From Gammaproteobacteria bacterium (GTDB taxonomy: Bacteria; Pseudomonadota; Gammaproteobacteria; UBA4575), in NCBI GenBank assembly GCA_026713925.1, contig JAPONM010000036.1, positions 1-64,000 of the forward strand: a stretch of 64,000 bases of DNA, given 5' to 3'. Position 1 is the first letter of the stretch. Each line of letters opens with the position of its first letter. Under the pieces are notes generated by a model, which saw only the letters and a program-made list of their open reading frames with translations, searched no databases and was not told where the DNA came from. Below are positions 28,238 through 39,000 of the stretch, piece by piece. Both the position numbers and the translations under genes were made by a program.

Positions 28238-29242
28238 TCACTTTGCATTCATAAGGGCGAGTGTAGTGTCCAGCATGCGATTGGAAAACCCCCACTCATT
28301 GTCATACCAGGAACAGACTTTCACAGTACGGCCACCCATGACCTTGGTCATGGATGCATCAAAGTTGGATGAACGGGGATCGTGATTGAAATCCACTGAG
28401 ACCAAAGGTGCGTTCACATACTCCAGCACATGCCCATCGGCCGCATCCTGCATCACGGAATTCACTTCCTCGACGCTCGTGTCACGTGCTGCCAGGAAGG
28501 TCAGGTCCACCAGCGATACATTGACGGTCGGTACACGAATTGCAAAACCGTCCAGCTTGCCATTCAACTCGGGCAGTACCAGCCCCACGGCTGATGCTGC
28601 TCCCGTTTTGGTGGGAATCATTGACATGGTAGCCGAGCGTGCACGCCGCAGATCACTGTGATACACGTCGGTCAGAACCTGATCATTGGTATAGGCATGG
28701 ACTGTCGTCATTACCCCGTTTTCCAAACCGATAGCCTCGTGCAGTGGCTTGACCATCGGCGCCAGACAGTTGGTGGTGCATGAGGCATTTGAAATGACCG
28801 TGTCACGCGCACTCAGAATGTCATGATTGACACCGAATACGACCGTGGCATCCACATCCTTGCCGCCCGGTGCGGAAATGATGACTTTTTTGGCCCCGGC
28901 CGCAAGATGCGCCGACGCCTTCTCCTTGCTGGCGAAAAATCCTGTGCTCTCGTGCACGACATCAATGCCCAGTTCACCCCACGGGAGCCGGGCAGGGTCC
29001 CGCTCGGCACACACGCGGATACGGTCCCCGTTGATCACCATGTACTCGCCATCCACCTCAACGGTTCCACTGAACCTCCCGTGTGCCGTATCGAACCGGG
29101 TCAGGTATGCATTGGTATCTGCATCTCCGAGGTCATTGATTGCAATCACCTGTATTTCTGTATTGCGCCCCGACTCATAGATGGCACGCATGATATTCCT
29201 GCCGATTCGTCCATACCCATTAATTGCAACTCGTATAGTCAT
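28238..29242 (-). CDS. gap: Glyceraldehyde-3-phosphate dehydrogenase, type I
   Basis: GAPDH oxidises glyceraldehyde 3-phosphate to 1,3-bisphosphoglycerate with NAD. The 334-residue protein has the Rossmann start [10 protein letters not shown], catalytic Cys155 in [19 protein letters not shown], and [12 protein letters not shown] at the end. The ATG at 29242 is favoured over the GTG one codon before it, because GGAG lies 6 nt before the ATG. It lies between tkt and pgk, as in chemoautotrophic and other gammaproteobacterial clusters. Confidence 0.96.
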   Translation of the reverse strand: MTIRVAINGYGRIGRNIMRAIYESGRNTEIQVIAINDLGDADTNAYLTRFDTAHGRFSGTVEVDGEYMVINGDRIRVCAERDPARLPWGELGIDVVHESTGFFASKEKASAHLAAGAKKVIISAPGGKDVDATVVFGVNHDILSARDTVISNASCTTNCLAPMVKPLHEAIGLENGVMTTVHAYTNDQVLTDVYHSDLRRARSATMSMIPTKTGAASAVGLVLPELNGKLDGFAIRVPTVNVSLVDLTFLAARDTSVEEVNSVMQDAADGHVLEYVNAPLVSVDFNHDPRSSNFDASMTKVMGGRTVKVCSWYDNEWGFSNRMLDTTLALMNAK

Positions 29243-29281
29243 CACTTTCTCCGTAGTGCTCTCAAAAACAAATGTGTTCAG

Positions 29282-31279
29282 CTAGTCAAGCATTTCCAGG
29301 GCACGCCTGACGATGTGTTCACTGGTAAATCCGAAATGCTGCATCACGGCGTGCCCGGGTGCAGACATCCCGAAAGTGGAGATCCCCATTGTGTCTCCCT
29401 CAAAACCCACATACTTCAGCCAGTAATCCGGTACCCCAGCTTCGATGGCCAAGCGTTTTCTGACATGGACGGGCAGGACGGAATCCTTGTAAACATCGTC
29501 CTGGACATCGAATGCATCTGTACTCGGCATGGAAACCAAACGTACCTGCCTGCCCTGAGCATTCAGCTCCCTGGCAGCCTGCAGGGCAATGCCCACTTCA
29601 GACCCCGTGGCAATCAATATGAGCTCCGGGGTTGCCGCACAATCAAGCAGCACGTATCCACCCCGGGCAATTCCGGCAACCTGTTCTTCACTGCGTGGTA
29701 TGAAAGGCAGGCTTTGACGTGAAAAAACCAGGCATGTCGGCCCGGTCTCACGTTCAATTGCATATTTCCATGCCACCGCAGATTCTACCGTATCGGCAGC
29801 ACGCCACACTGACATGTTCGGGATATATCGAAGGGTTGCCAGTTGCTCGACAGCCTGGTGGGTCGGACCGTCCTCTCCCAGACCCACCGAATCATGGGTG
29901 TAGATAAAAATGTTCCTCAGACCCATCAAGGCCGCCATGCGCAGGGCATTGCGCGCATATTCCGAAAAAACAAGAAAGGTGGCGCCGTAGGGGATGAACC
30001 CTCCATGCAGGGCAAGTCCGGAATTGATCGCCGACATTCCGAATTCCCGTACACCGTAATAAATATAATTCCCTGGTTCATGCCCGGCACTTACGGCTGC
30101 AGAGCCAGACCACCAAGTGTTATTGGAGCCGGTCAAATCTGCCGATCCCCCGATGATCTCGGGAAGAAGACTTGCGTACCCATCCAGTGCAAGCTCCGAA
30201 GCCTTGCGCGTGGCAACCGTTTTTTCTTCCGCAACGGCCTTCCTGATCACCTCTGCAGACTCCACGACCCAGTCCGGCGGCAGGGCTCCCTGCATTCTTC
30301 TTGAAAATTCAGCAGCGAGTTGTGGATGCTGCTGCTGGTACTGCCTGAATTTCTCATCCCACTGCAACTGCTGGGACCTGCCCTTCTCCGTCGCATCCCA
30401 CTTGCTGTACACAGATTCCGGTATCTGGAACGGCTCATGCTGCCAGCTGATTCTGGCACGTGCCTGTCCGATTTCCTGTTCTCCCAGGGGGGCGCCATGC
30501 GTCGCCGCCGTACCCTGCTTGTTCGGCGCACCCCAGCCAATCACGGTCTTGCAACCTATCAGGGTCGGGCGGTCCTTCGCGCGTCTGGCGTCCTCGATGG
30601 CATCCTTGATTTGCACCGCATCATGTCCATCTACGCCTGCAATGACATGCCATCCATAGGACTGGAAACGCATCGGCGTATCGTCGGTAAACCAGCCCCT
30701 GACCTCTCCGTCTATGGAGATCCCGTTGTCATCATAAAACATGATCAGCTTGCCAAGCCCAAGTGTGCCCGCAAGTGAACACACCTCATGCGATATACCT
30801 TCCATCAGGCAGCCGTCTCCAGCAAACACATACGTGTAGTGGTTCACAATATCCAAGCCGCCCCGATTGAATGTCGCGGCCAGGATCTTCTCAGCCAAGG
30901 CCATCCCAACAGCATTTGCCAGACCCTGCCCGAGGGGACCGGTTGTTGTTTCCACACCCGGAGTATCCCCGTACTCCGGATGACCCGGGGTCCTCGAATG
31001 CAACTGCCGGAAGTTTCGGATCTCTTCCATGGAAACGTCATATCCTGCCAGATGCAACAACGAATACAGCAGCATGGAGCCGTGGCCGTTTGACAGTACG
31101 AAGCGGTCTCGATCCGGCCACAGTGGATCTTTCGGGTTGTGCTTCAGATAATCATTCCACAGCACTTCTGCAATATCGGCCATGCCCATTGGCATGCCGG
31201 GGTGGCCGGAATTCGCGCACTGTACGGCATCCATGCTCAGCGCACGAATCGCATTCGCTAGTTCCCGACGATTTTCCAT
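29282..31279 (-). CDS. tkt: Transketolase
   Basis: Transketolase moves two-carbon ketol units between sugar phosphates with thiamine diphosphate. The 665-residue protein has [55 protein letters not shown] for cofactor binding, YGVREFGM with the catalytic Glu, and [18 protein letters not shown] lies 9 nt before the start. It is the first gene of tkt-gap-pgk-pyk-fba. Confidence 0.97.
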   Translation of the reverse strand: MENRRELANAIRALSMDAVQCANSGHPGMPMGMADIAEVLWNDYLKHNPKDPLWPDRDRFVLSNGHGSMLLYSLLHLAGYDVSMEEIRNFRQLHSRTPGHPEYGDTPGVETTTGPLGQGLANAVGMALAEKILAATFNRGGLDIVNHYTYVFAGDGCLMEGISHEVCSLAGTLGLGKLIMFYDDNGISIDGEVRGWFTDDTPMRFQSYGWHVIAGVDGHDAVQIKDAIEDARRAKDRPTLIGCKTVIGWGAPNKQGTAATHGAPLGEQEIGQARARISWQHEPFQIPESVYSKWDATEKGRSQQLQWDEKFRQYQQQHPQLAAEFSRRMQGALPPDWVVESAEVIRKAVAEEKTVATRKASELALDGYASLLPEIIGGSADLTGSNNTWWSGSAAVSAGHEPGNYIYYGVREFGMSAINSGLALHGGFIPYGATFLVFSEYARNALRMAALMGLRNIFIYTHDSVGLGEDGPTHQAVEQLATLRYIPNMSVWRAADTVESAVAWKYAIERETGPTCLVFSRQSLPFIPRSEEQVAGIARGGYVLLDCAATPELILIATGSEVGIALQAARELNAQGRQVRLVSMPSTDAFDVQDDVYKDSVLPVHVRKRLAIEAGVPDYWLKYVGFEGDTMGISTFGMSAPGHAVMQHFGFTSEHIVRRALEMLD

Positions 31280-31625
31280 CTAGAAGATTCCTGCCAGTCC
31301 ACCTAGCCAGGTATTGACCAAAACTGCTCCGGTTAACGCATATATCTCAAACAGAAAGGCTCTGCTTGCCACAGAACCCTGTAATCCCATCTACGGGGGG
31401 GCGCTATTGTGGAATAGTTGTCCCGGAAGGGCAACTATTTGTTATACCGGATCAGCATCGAGCAAAATCAAGCATGAACCGGTGATTACAGGACTCCTGC
31501 CTCACGGCTGCCCGCATGGGAGCCGGAGCCATTTCTTTCACTGCCGGGAATCTGCTGCCTTTCCCTGGGGACAGGCACATATCTTGGGAATCCCAGCCCG
31601 AGATCCCCGGCATTCGAGAGGTGGG
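31280..31625. other. Intergenic region upstream of tkt, with hairpin
   Basis: No gene recognised in 346 bp. A stem at 31413-31439 pairs aatagttg-tccc with ggg-caactatt around a ggaa loop, 11 bp with one bulged T. No T run follows on either strand, so it is more likely an operator or a leader structure than a terminator. The tkt promoter should be here but is not obvious. Confidence 0.5.
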
Positions 31626-32105
31626 TTATTCGAAAGCGCTCGCCGGCAGGCCTACCTGGACGATACGCTGTCCATCCACACCTGCAACACCCACATACTT
31701 GAACCGTGCACCGTCCAGGTCTCGAGGCTGGACCCCCTGTTCGACCACTGCGGCCTCACCGGTGATCAGGCGTGCAAACGGTGCAGCCTGGGCATCCGAT
31801 GCAGGGTCCATCGGGAAGGCGAAACCCTGTGCCGGGGCACTCGAAAATTCAATCCGGCCGGATTCATCGCTGATCCAGAATTCACCGATCACGGTCCGGT
31901 CGACAATCTCCGACAGTACCGAGTTGATCTCACCGGCACTCATGCCCGCCTTAAGTGCAGCAGCGACATAGTGAGCAGCCAACATTGCCTGCGCCACCAT
32001 ATGCTGACCGACAACGGCCTCGACCGAACCGGCTTCACCAGCCCGTGCACCGCCTGTCCCCGTCAGGCACAGGCTGAAAAGTATCCCCAAAAGTAACTTC
32101 TTCAT
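31626..32105 (-). CDS. Secreted single Cache-like sensor domain protein
   Basis: A 159-residue protein with a signal peptide (MKKLLLGILFSLCLTGTGGARAG, cleavage about residue 23) and one globular domain. The domain carries GEFWISDESGRIEFSS, a variable stretch, then FKYVGVAGVDGQRIVQVGLP. This alternation is typical of extracellular Cache/PAS-like ligand-binding domains of chemoreceptors and sensor kinases, but here no membrane anchor or signalling domain follows. GGGAGGG lies about 6 nt before the Met at 32105; the longer upstream frame has no signal peptide. The ligand and partner are unknown. It sits between the P450 gene and tkt on the same strand. Confidence 0.65.
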   Translation of the reverse strand: MKKLLLGILFSLCLTGTGGARAGEAGSVEAVVGQHMVAQAMLAAHYVAAALKAGMSAGEINSVLSEIVDRTVIGEFWISDESGRIEFSSAPAQGFAFPMDPASDAQAAPFARLITGEAAVVEQGVQPRDLDGARFKYVGVAGVDGQRIVQVGLPASAFE

Positions 32106-32407
32106 TGTAAACCCTCCCAGTCTCCAAAATCGATTGTGGGTATTCTTGCCCGTTTCTTTCGGTGAAACAACGCCCATACCCCCCATCACAGGGACGAAAG
32201 CCCGGAAAAGATCCGGTTGCATGATTTGCTCTTTACCCCTGACCCGGAATTCATTCAGATGGATTCATCAGGCATTGTTTCAGAATATATGGGGTCGCTC
32301 ATTTTGTGACGGGGGAGTATTGTCACGACAGCCTGAATGCCCCGAAACGAAACCAGGTGCCAAAAAGGACTGCAGATTGGCAAAAGCCAAAAGTTTTCCG
32401 CTTCTGT
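32106..32407. other. Intergenic region between P450 and Cache-like gene
   Basis: About 300 bp with no recognised gene, terminator or clear promoter. A short stem (gtttc/gaaac, near 32151-32168) is the only small structure seen. Confidence 0.4.
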
Positions 32408-34423
32408 TTAGGCTGCCGCTGTCACTGCCTTATCGATGGGATACCGATGTCGCGCTACACGGAACCTGAACTTCCTGTTCGGACTGAGTTTAGGCAGCGG
32501 ATTGATTTTCAGCTTGTAATCCGCTGGAACCATCTCCAGCTCAAGGTGACGGGCGATCAATAGCAGATTTACGGCCATTTGCAGCTCGGTCCAGCGTGCT
32601 CCCCCGCACATGTGTGTCCCGACGCCAAAAGGCACATATACACCGCTGGCCTGCCTGTGTTCGTTCCGGGGCGGTGCATACCTGTCAATATCAAAAGTAT
32701 CAGGATCCTTGAAATGCTTCTCGTCATAATGAACTGAAGAAAAGGCGGCCAGAACGGTACTGTAGGCCGGTATTTCCATACCCTCGACCTCGAACGCGTT
32801 CATGGCAGTGCGCAAGTGTATAGGTACTACCGGATACAGCCGCAGTGTCTCCATGACAAACCGGCGGGTTACGTCGAAGGCTGACTGGTTGAGGTCTGCA
32901 CCAACCGGGTCTCGATCTGCAAACAGCGCGTCAGCCTCGGCGGTAATTCGATCCAGCAAATCGGGGTTTTTCAGCAATTCATAGATTGCGAAAGACATTG
33001 CACTTCCCAGGTAGTGTCCAGCGATGATCGGGGCGATGAACGAGAATCCCAAATCGGTCTCTGGCAGGAACTGGGGGTCTGACTGGTGTAACGCCATCAG
33101 GTCATCGACCAGATCCCTTCGCTTGCCCTCCCGTTGCGCAGGCGTGTGAGATGCATGAATCTGGGCATAAAGCTCCAGAACACGTGCATGAGCCCGCTTC
33201 ATGGCCGGCGTGCGCAGCATGAAACGAGGCATCAAACGATACAGATGGACCAGTAATGCCCGGTATTCGAATTTAAGGAGATCGTCGAGTATTTCGGAAG
33301 GTTCAACGCTTACACTCAACTGTGAAATCTGTTCACCAACCAGTCGCTGGCAACTCATCTCTCCAGGTACGACTTTCCCGATTTCCCAGCTGGCAAATGT
33401 GCGCCTGCCCAGTGCCAGCACTTCACCCACCCGGTCCTCGACGACAGCACGGGAATTGCCTGCCTGTACCGCTTTGCGCATGCGGAAGTGGTCTGCCCCG
33501 TCCAAGCTGGCAATGGACCGCGAAGTGCCCCACTCCTTTTGAAATCCTTCCAGGTAATCCCGAGTTCGCAGATAAAGCCTGCCCTTGTGGCCAACCCAGC
33601 GATTCATTTCCGCACTGGCCAACACTACCAGTTTACGGCCAGGAGCATTGATCTGGAAAACTGGCCCCAACTCCTTGCTTTTCTCGGCCATGAACTTCGG
33701 TATGTTTCCGGAACGGAATGTTCGCGATAAAAGGAAGCTGAAAAGCCCTGCGACTGGCAATGAGGGGCGCTGTACGGAGCGGATACTTGCAGGGGGCTGA
33801 TAGGAACTGCGCACCGCAGCCCCGATAGTCCGTCCAATCAGATCCAGTCCGCTGAAGAGTTCGATTCGCTCCTCGGCAAGCTCGTATTCCTCGGGCTCAA
33901 GCATGGCACGTATTCCGCCACAACTATTCATAAGGCCGATGATGGCGAAGTCGCGGGGGTCCGGAATCTCATCGTCCAGCAGAGCCCGCATGATTCGGCT
34001 TTTGATCTCTTCTCCGGTCTTGCCGTCAACTGTGGGATAGCGCCTTGAATGGGCGACCCTGCTGGACAGGGACCAGAATCCGCCGGAATCGGCGTTGAGT
34101 ATGCCCAGTTTGGTCAAGCGGTCAAGCGCCATAGTACTGATCTCATCCGAGCGCCGCGCAATTCGCTCTACCCAGTATTGCGGGGAATGTACCTGGGTCT
34201 CCTGTGCGATTTCCTCCAGCACAGGATCCAAAAGTTCATCACCGGTTGGAGTCGGATCAAGCAGAGTGAGTGTTTCCAGGTCCGAATCAACACGGTTCTC
34301 CAGCGAGAGGTCTATCAGAACGCTGCCTGCGAGCACGCATGACATTTTCCACTCCGGGATGGGAATGAAATAGCCTGTTTTCTCGTCGAGCAACAACAGG
34401 AGTACTTCTTCAGCAAATCTCAT
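32408..34423 (-). CDS. GPP34 (GOLPH3-like) domain fused to cytochrome P450
   Basis: A 671-residue fusion. Residues 1-205 match the GPP34 family (Golgi phosphoprotein 3/Vps74 and bacterial relatives): LLLLLDEKTGYF, EWKMSCVLAGSVLIDLSLENRV, PTGDELLDPVLEEI. In the eukaryotic protein this domain binds phosphatidylinositol 4-phosphate at membranes; Trp25 lies where that site has a Trp. Residues about 220-660 are a P450: helix I AGHYLG (468-473), ExxR as E525TLR528, haem loop PFGVGTHMCGG with Cys606. The Thr usual in helix I is absent, so oxygen activation may differ. No redox partner is fused. The Rieske oxygenase gene is 62 bp upstream on the same strand, probably one operon. Membrane targeting by the GPP34 part is inference. 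Confidence 0.85.
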   Translation of the reverse strand: MRFAEEVLLLLLDEKTGYFIPIPEWKMSCVLAGSVLIDLSLENRVDSDLETLTLLDPTPTGDELLDPVLEEIAQETQVHSPQYWVERIARRSDEISTMALDRLTKLGILNADSGGFWSLSSRVAHSRRYPTVDGKTGEEIKSRIMRALLDDEIPDPRDFAIIGLMNSCGGIRAMLEPEEYELAEERIELFSGLDLIGRTIGAAVRSSYQPPASIRSVQRPSLPVAGLFSFLLSRTFRSGNIPKFMAEKSKELGPVFQINAPGRKLVVLASAEMNRWVGHKGRLYLRTRDYLEGFQKEWGTSRSIASLDGADHFRMRKAVQAGNSRAVVEDRVGEVLALGRRTFASWEIGKVVPGEMSCQRLVGEQISQLSVSVEPSEILDDLLKFEYRALLVHLYRLMPRFMLRTPAMKRAHARVLELYAQIHASHTPAQREGKRRDLVDDLMALHQSDPQFLPETDLGFSFIAPIIAGHYLGSAMSFAIYELLKNPDLLDRITAEADALFADRDPVGADLNQSAFDVTRRFVMETLRLYPVVPIHLRTAMNAFEVEGMEIPAYSTVLAAFSSVHYDEKHFKDPDTFDIDRYAPPRNEHRQASGVYVPFGVGTHMCGGARWTELQMAVNLLLIARHLELEMVPADYKLKINPLPKLSPNRKFRFRVARHRYPIDKAVTAAA

Positions 34424-34485
34424 GATTCATACCCGCAATTGGAAACTTGGGACCTTTGCCGGAACTACACACGGTATCGCCAGCG

Positions 34486-35559
34486 TCACGATACTCGAAC
34501 TGATCGAAGTTCTTGCAAGTCCTGACCGCTGTCGAGGTCCGGATAGAACTGTTGGCAATAGCGCCGATACACTGCAATCTCACCATCTGACCGGCACAGT
34601 CTCGGGTGGGGCCGATATCGTTTCCGGCTCCATATCGCCACATCCTGTAAAACATCCCGCTTTTGCACAGACGCAATGATTTTGCCCATGATTTTGGTAC
34701 GCAGGTTCAAAGGAATGAACCGCATACCGATGACCGGCCGCTTCGGTTTACGCATTTCCCGTAACTGCCCGACCAGAACCAAGTCGATGAGCCTTCCATC
34801 AACAGGGGTTGCAAGCACCCACAAACGCGAATCCATCCCCAAGGAACGCTCGTAAATCTGCACGAATGAGTAGCCCAGCCCGAAAACGTAGGTCACTGCG
34901 GAAACATCAAACTGAAAGCTCATCATTCCTGCGATAGTCTGGGTTCGTCTGAAGTCGAAACAACTTTTAAGGCAGGTACTGTTCACGGACACCGGTGCTG
35001 TCCGGCTGACATTGTTGTAGCCATGCACATACCTCAAGTGTACCAGATCTACGGCGTTCTCGGTAGTTTCCTGGGGATGACCAGGAAACTGCATGGCCCG
35101 GAACTCCAGTTCGCCCCAGTCGGGTCCAGTTGGTGGATCCTCTGGAAGGTTCCACTGTGAGGACCGTCCATTGCTTCCCCACCAAGCAAAGACAAGGCCT
35201 AGAAGTTCCCGTGTCTCAAACACCTTCAGTTTAGCGGACCGGGGTGCAGGGGCAAAGGGAGTGGCCACACATTGGCCGCTTGTATCGTATTCAAAGCCGT
35301 GAAATGGACAGACAAGACAGCCGTTTCGTACCTGGCCTCCGGCAGCAGGCCCCAGGTCCGAGCCCATATGCGGACATACCGACTCGGCCACGCAGATGCG
35401 TCCCTCATCATCGCTCCAGGCTACAATCTGTACACCCAGCCAAGTCTTTTGAATGTGGTTTTCTTTCAGTATGGCCTGACGGCTGGCTACGAAGTACCAG
35501 CCTTCGGGAAACGGGAAAAGCAAGGAAAGATCATTGCACTCAGTTTGACTTGCCTGCAT
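34486..35559 (-). CDS. Rieske non-haem iron oxygenase, DAF-36/KshA-like
   Basis: A 357-residue Rieske oxygenase. The Rieske cluster ligands are C62-x-H64 and C84-x2-H87 (VCPHMG and CLVCPFHGF). The mononuclear iron site is ENAVDLVHLRYVHGY with Asp171, His174 and His179. The ENAVDxxH.xxVHGY form and the end, SRKRYRPHPRLCRSDGEIAVYRRYCQQFYP in outline, are like sterol C-7 desaturases (DAF-36/Neverland) and 3-ketosteroid 9-alpha-hydroxylase KshA, more than aromatic dioxygenase alpha subunits. A reductase must supply electrons; none is adjacent. The P450 gene follows after 62 bp. Substrate assignment to sterols is inference. Confidence 0.85.
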   Translation of the reverse strand: MQASQTECNDLSLLFPFPEGWYFVASRQAILKENHIQKTWLGVQIVAWSDDEGRICVAESVCPHMGSDLGPAAGGQVRNGCLVCPFHGFEYDTSGQCVATPFAPAPRSAKLKVFETRELLGLVFAWWGSNGRSSQWNLPEDPPTGPDWGELEFRAMQFPGHPQETTENAVDLVHLRYVHGYNNVSRTAPVSVNSTCLKSCFDFRRTQTIAGMMSFQFDVSAVTYVFGLGYSFVQIYERSLGMDSRLWVLATPVDGRLIDLVLVGQLREMRKPKRPVIGMRFIPLNLRTKIMGKIIASVQKRDVLQDVAIWSRKRYRPHPRLCRSDGEIAVYRRYCQQFYPDLDSGQDLQELRSVRVS

Positions 35560-36034
35560 TTTTCACCGGATAGCTTGTAGTTTGGCCAACGCACCTTGCC
35601 TAGTGGTCAACTAACCATATTCATGGTGCCCAAAAACATGGTTCCATAGCAATGGCTGTAGGCTTACTATAATGAATTGACTAGTAATTTACTATTACTC
35701 AGTCAAGTACGAATGTAATGTATAGAAACAGGATAAGCAGGACTCAAGTAAAGATTGGGCTGTCTTGCGCTACTGGACATGGAGCTTGACGATGACACGT
35801 GACGCTGCAAACCACATGCAGGTCCACACTCCGGCCACGTTCGCAAAGACACAGGATAATCCACTGTAACTTTCCCCCCGCTACTTATACACGATAAGAC
35901 CACTCGAGTATATGATTGCCACCCTGTATGATCAAGGTGTTGTTAAGGAACCAGAGTCCTCGATTATCTATGGCTAGCAGACAGACCCGCTTGTGGCTGG
36001 CCTTTCATAGCTGCAAAAGCTTATGCGGGAGCGA
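35560..36034. other. Intergenic region between RND permease and Rieske gene
   Basis: No convincing gene in 475 bp. It holds an interrupted palindrome (35677-35706), reported separately, upstream of the Rieske gene. Short frames such as one at 35912 have no proper ribosome binding site. The AT-rich stretch 35640-35710 is the likely promoter area. Confidence 0.45.
35677..35706 (-). promoter_or_regulatory. Candidate operator upstream of the Rieske-P450 genes
   Basis: Arms ttgactagtaa (35677-35687) and ttactcagtcaa (35695-35706) form an inverted repeat with one extra base, in an AT-rich region about 120 bp before the Rieske start. The outer part of the right arm reads TTGACT on the minus strand and could be a -35 element. 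This is the layout of a repressor site (for example TetR or MarR type) over a promoter, but no regulator gene is adjacent. Confidence 0.35.
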
Positions 36035-39000
36035 TCAACCTGCTGTATGAACAGGTGTGGAGGGGGCAGGAACGCTGTCCTCACCACGTCGTATTTTTTT
36101 GCGCAGATGGATCGCCATCAGTGCGGGGATGACCATCATGAGTATGGCCGTGGTGATCATAATACCGAAACCGAGCGATGCGGCAAAAGGAACTAGGAAC
36201 TGTGCTTGAATGGCACGCTCAAGAATGAGAGGCGTGAAGCCAAGGAATGTGGTCACGGAGGTGAGAAAAATTGGACGAAAACGCCCTTTGGCGCCCTCAA
36301 TGATCGCGTTTCGCGCAGGGGCACCCTCGTCGAGTCGCTGGTCAATAAAATCGATCATAACCAAGGAGTCGTTCACAACTACGCCGCTCAGGCCAAAGAT
36401 TCCCATAAAGGATGCAGCACTCATGGCAATACCCAAGACCCAGTGACCCATGATCGCGCCAATGAGCCCAAACGGAATCACGGCCATAATGATAAACGGT
36501 TTGGTATAGGAGCGCAGGGGAATGGCCAGCAACGCAAAAATCGTGAGCAACGCGAGCACGAAACCCCGCTTCAGCGAGTCCAGGGACTCCATTTGCTGCT
36601 GTTGTTCGCCTCCGAACGTATACGTCAGATCGGGAAAAGCCGACGAGAGTTTCGCAAGAATCGAGTCCTTCAAAATGCCATTGGCTTCCCCGCCGGAAAT
36701 CACAGTCTGGTCCACATCCGCCGTGACCGTGACGACTCGCTGTCCATCCTTGCGCCGGACTGCCGGCGGCGAAACGCCCGATTTCAACTGAGCTATCTGG
36801 CTTAGTGGTACCTCGGCCCCGCTTGGCGTACGGATCAGATACCTTTCGACATCGGTAATAGCATTGCGCTCATCCTCTGGTAGGCGCACATAAACCCGTA
36901 CCTCTTCCCGCCCTCGCTGCACCCGCAAGGCCTCGGCGCCGAAGAATGCTGAGCGTGCCTGTTGAGCCATTCCCTCAAGCGTAAGTCCGAGTGTGCGTGC
37001 TTCAGGCCTCAACTCCAGTTGAATCTCCTTGACACCCGGCGAGTGATCGGACCGTACGTCAAAGACTCCCTCCAATCCGCGCAGGCTATTGACCACGGAG
37101 CTTGCAACTTGGACGAGGCGCTCCGGATCCGGATGCGAGAGTACGGCCTCAATGGGGTTACCCAGATCAATAATCTCGCCGCTGAAGGTGACACCCCGAA
37201 CATAGGGCAGGATTCCCACCTCGTCCCGCCATGCATCCACTACCGCCTTGGTAGAAATTTGACGCTGCTGCGCGCTCAGCAGCTTGAACTCGATGGTAGC
37301 AATATTGGCTTCCGGATTCAGGGTAGGTTCGGGCACTAACCCCCCTCCCTCGACACGAGGGCCCTGGCCAATCGTCACGGTAACCCCGGAGAGCAATGGA
37401 GGCGCATCCTCGGGCCGGTCATGCGAAAATCGTTCTATGACCCGGTGCCCGGCCGCCTGCAATTCCCTCGCTACCTCGTATGTCCGCTGTGCAGTTGTCC
37501 CATCAGGCATCTCGAGACTGGCTGTCACGAAGTCGCCCTCCACCACATCAGCAAAAGTTGTTTTGACAATGCCAGCTGGCAACAGGGAGATGCTGATGAT
37601 GAGCATTCCAATGGCAGCAGAGATCGTCACCACGGGCTGAGCCGTCGCAAACCGCAACCCGCGATCCAGAGGGCCGTCCACAAACCTGTTCAACATGCGG
37701 TCGACAAAGTTCTGGATCCGTGTAAAGAACCGGTCGGCAAAATTGGCTGGAACCCAGTCCGGACCATGCAGATGGGACAGGTGGTTGGGCAAGATCAGCA
37801 ACGATTCGACCAGAGAAATCAGCAGCATACCAATGATGATGACCGGCAATGCGCCCCAAATTTCCCCGATGCCTCCTGGAATGAAGAGCAATGGGGTGAA
37901 TGCAGCGACCGAAGTGAGGACGGCGAACGTCAAAGGTACCTTGATCCGCCGTGCTCCGCGGATCGCCGCCACAACACCCGGTGTGCCCCGCTTGCGTTCA
38001 TAGTGAATATGTTCAGCTACGACAATGGCATCGTCGACAACGATTCCAATAGCAAGGACGAATGCAAACAGGGAGATGGTATTGATCGCAATGTCGAGCG
38101 TCAGCATGACGGCCAAGGCGCCGATTCCCGAGACAGCCAAGCCTGCGGCCACCCATACGGCGAGCCGAATCTCGAGAAACAGGACCAGCGCGATGAATAC
38201 CAGCAACAAGCCCAGGGAACCATTCTTGACTAGAAGGTCGACGCGTTCCGCATAAGTCTGGGATTCGTCATTCCAGATAGTCACTCCCACACCGTCAGGA
38301 AGGGATGGAGCTATCACGCTGGCAATGTGTTCCTGCACAGCCGTTGCAACATCCATCACCTGTTCACCGTCAGACCGGTAGACCTCGACAAAGGCACCAG
38401 GCTGGTTCTGGTGCCTGATGATCAGGTCTGTGTCCCGAAAACCATCGTGAACCACGGCAATTTCGCCCAGACGCACGACCGTGCCATCGCTGCGGCTAAG
38501 AACGACGATTTCCTCGAAATCCTGTTGATCGTAGCGCTGTCCGAGAGTGCGCACGCGCACCTGGGCATCCCGGGTTTCGATGCTGCCTGCTGACAGGTCA
38601 AGGGAGCCATGGCGAATCGTATTCGCAATGTCAGCCAGGGTAAGCCCCAAGGCACGCAGGCGGTATTGCGGCACTTCAATGGAAATCTCGTATTCCCGCA
38701 CACCGCTGGTTTCGACTGCTGACACGGAGGGAAGCGAAGCGAGTTCATCCTCGACCCGGTGCGCCAATTCCTTGAGTGAACGTTCGGAGACATCGCCATA
38801 GACAACAAGACGGATCACGCTCTGCCGGTTGGTCATCTCCCTGAACTCGGGACGCTCGGCGCCAGCCGGGAAGGACTGGATGCGCCCGACTGCCGATTTG
38901 ATATCATCCAGCGCACGACCCATATCCGAACCAGATTTCAGTTCGATTCTGATCGATGCCATCCCCGGGGCCGCTATTGACTTGACTACCTTAACGTCAT

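Noticed and set aside
31314-32096. 260-codon plus-strand frame over the Cache-like gene and spacer
   Set aside because: The minus-strand gene has a signal peptide and a good ribosome binding site; the plus frame has neither and shows no domain.
37421-38233. 270-codon frame on the plus strand opposite the RND permease
   Set aside because: Shadow of the permease gene; product rich in Arg, Gln and Asp without recognisable domains.
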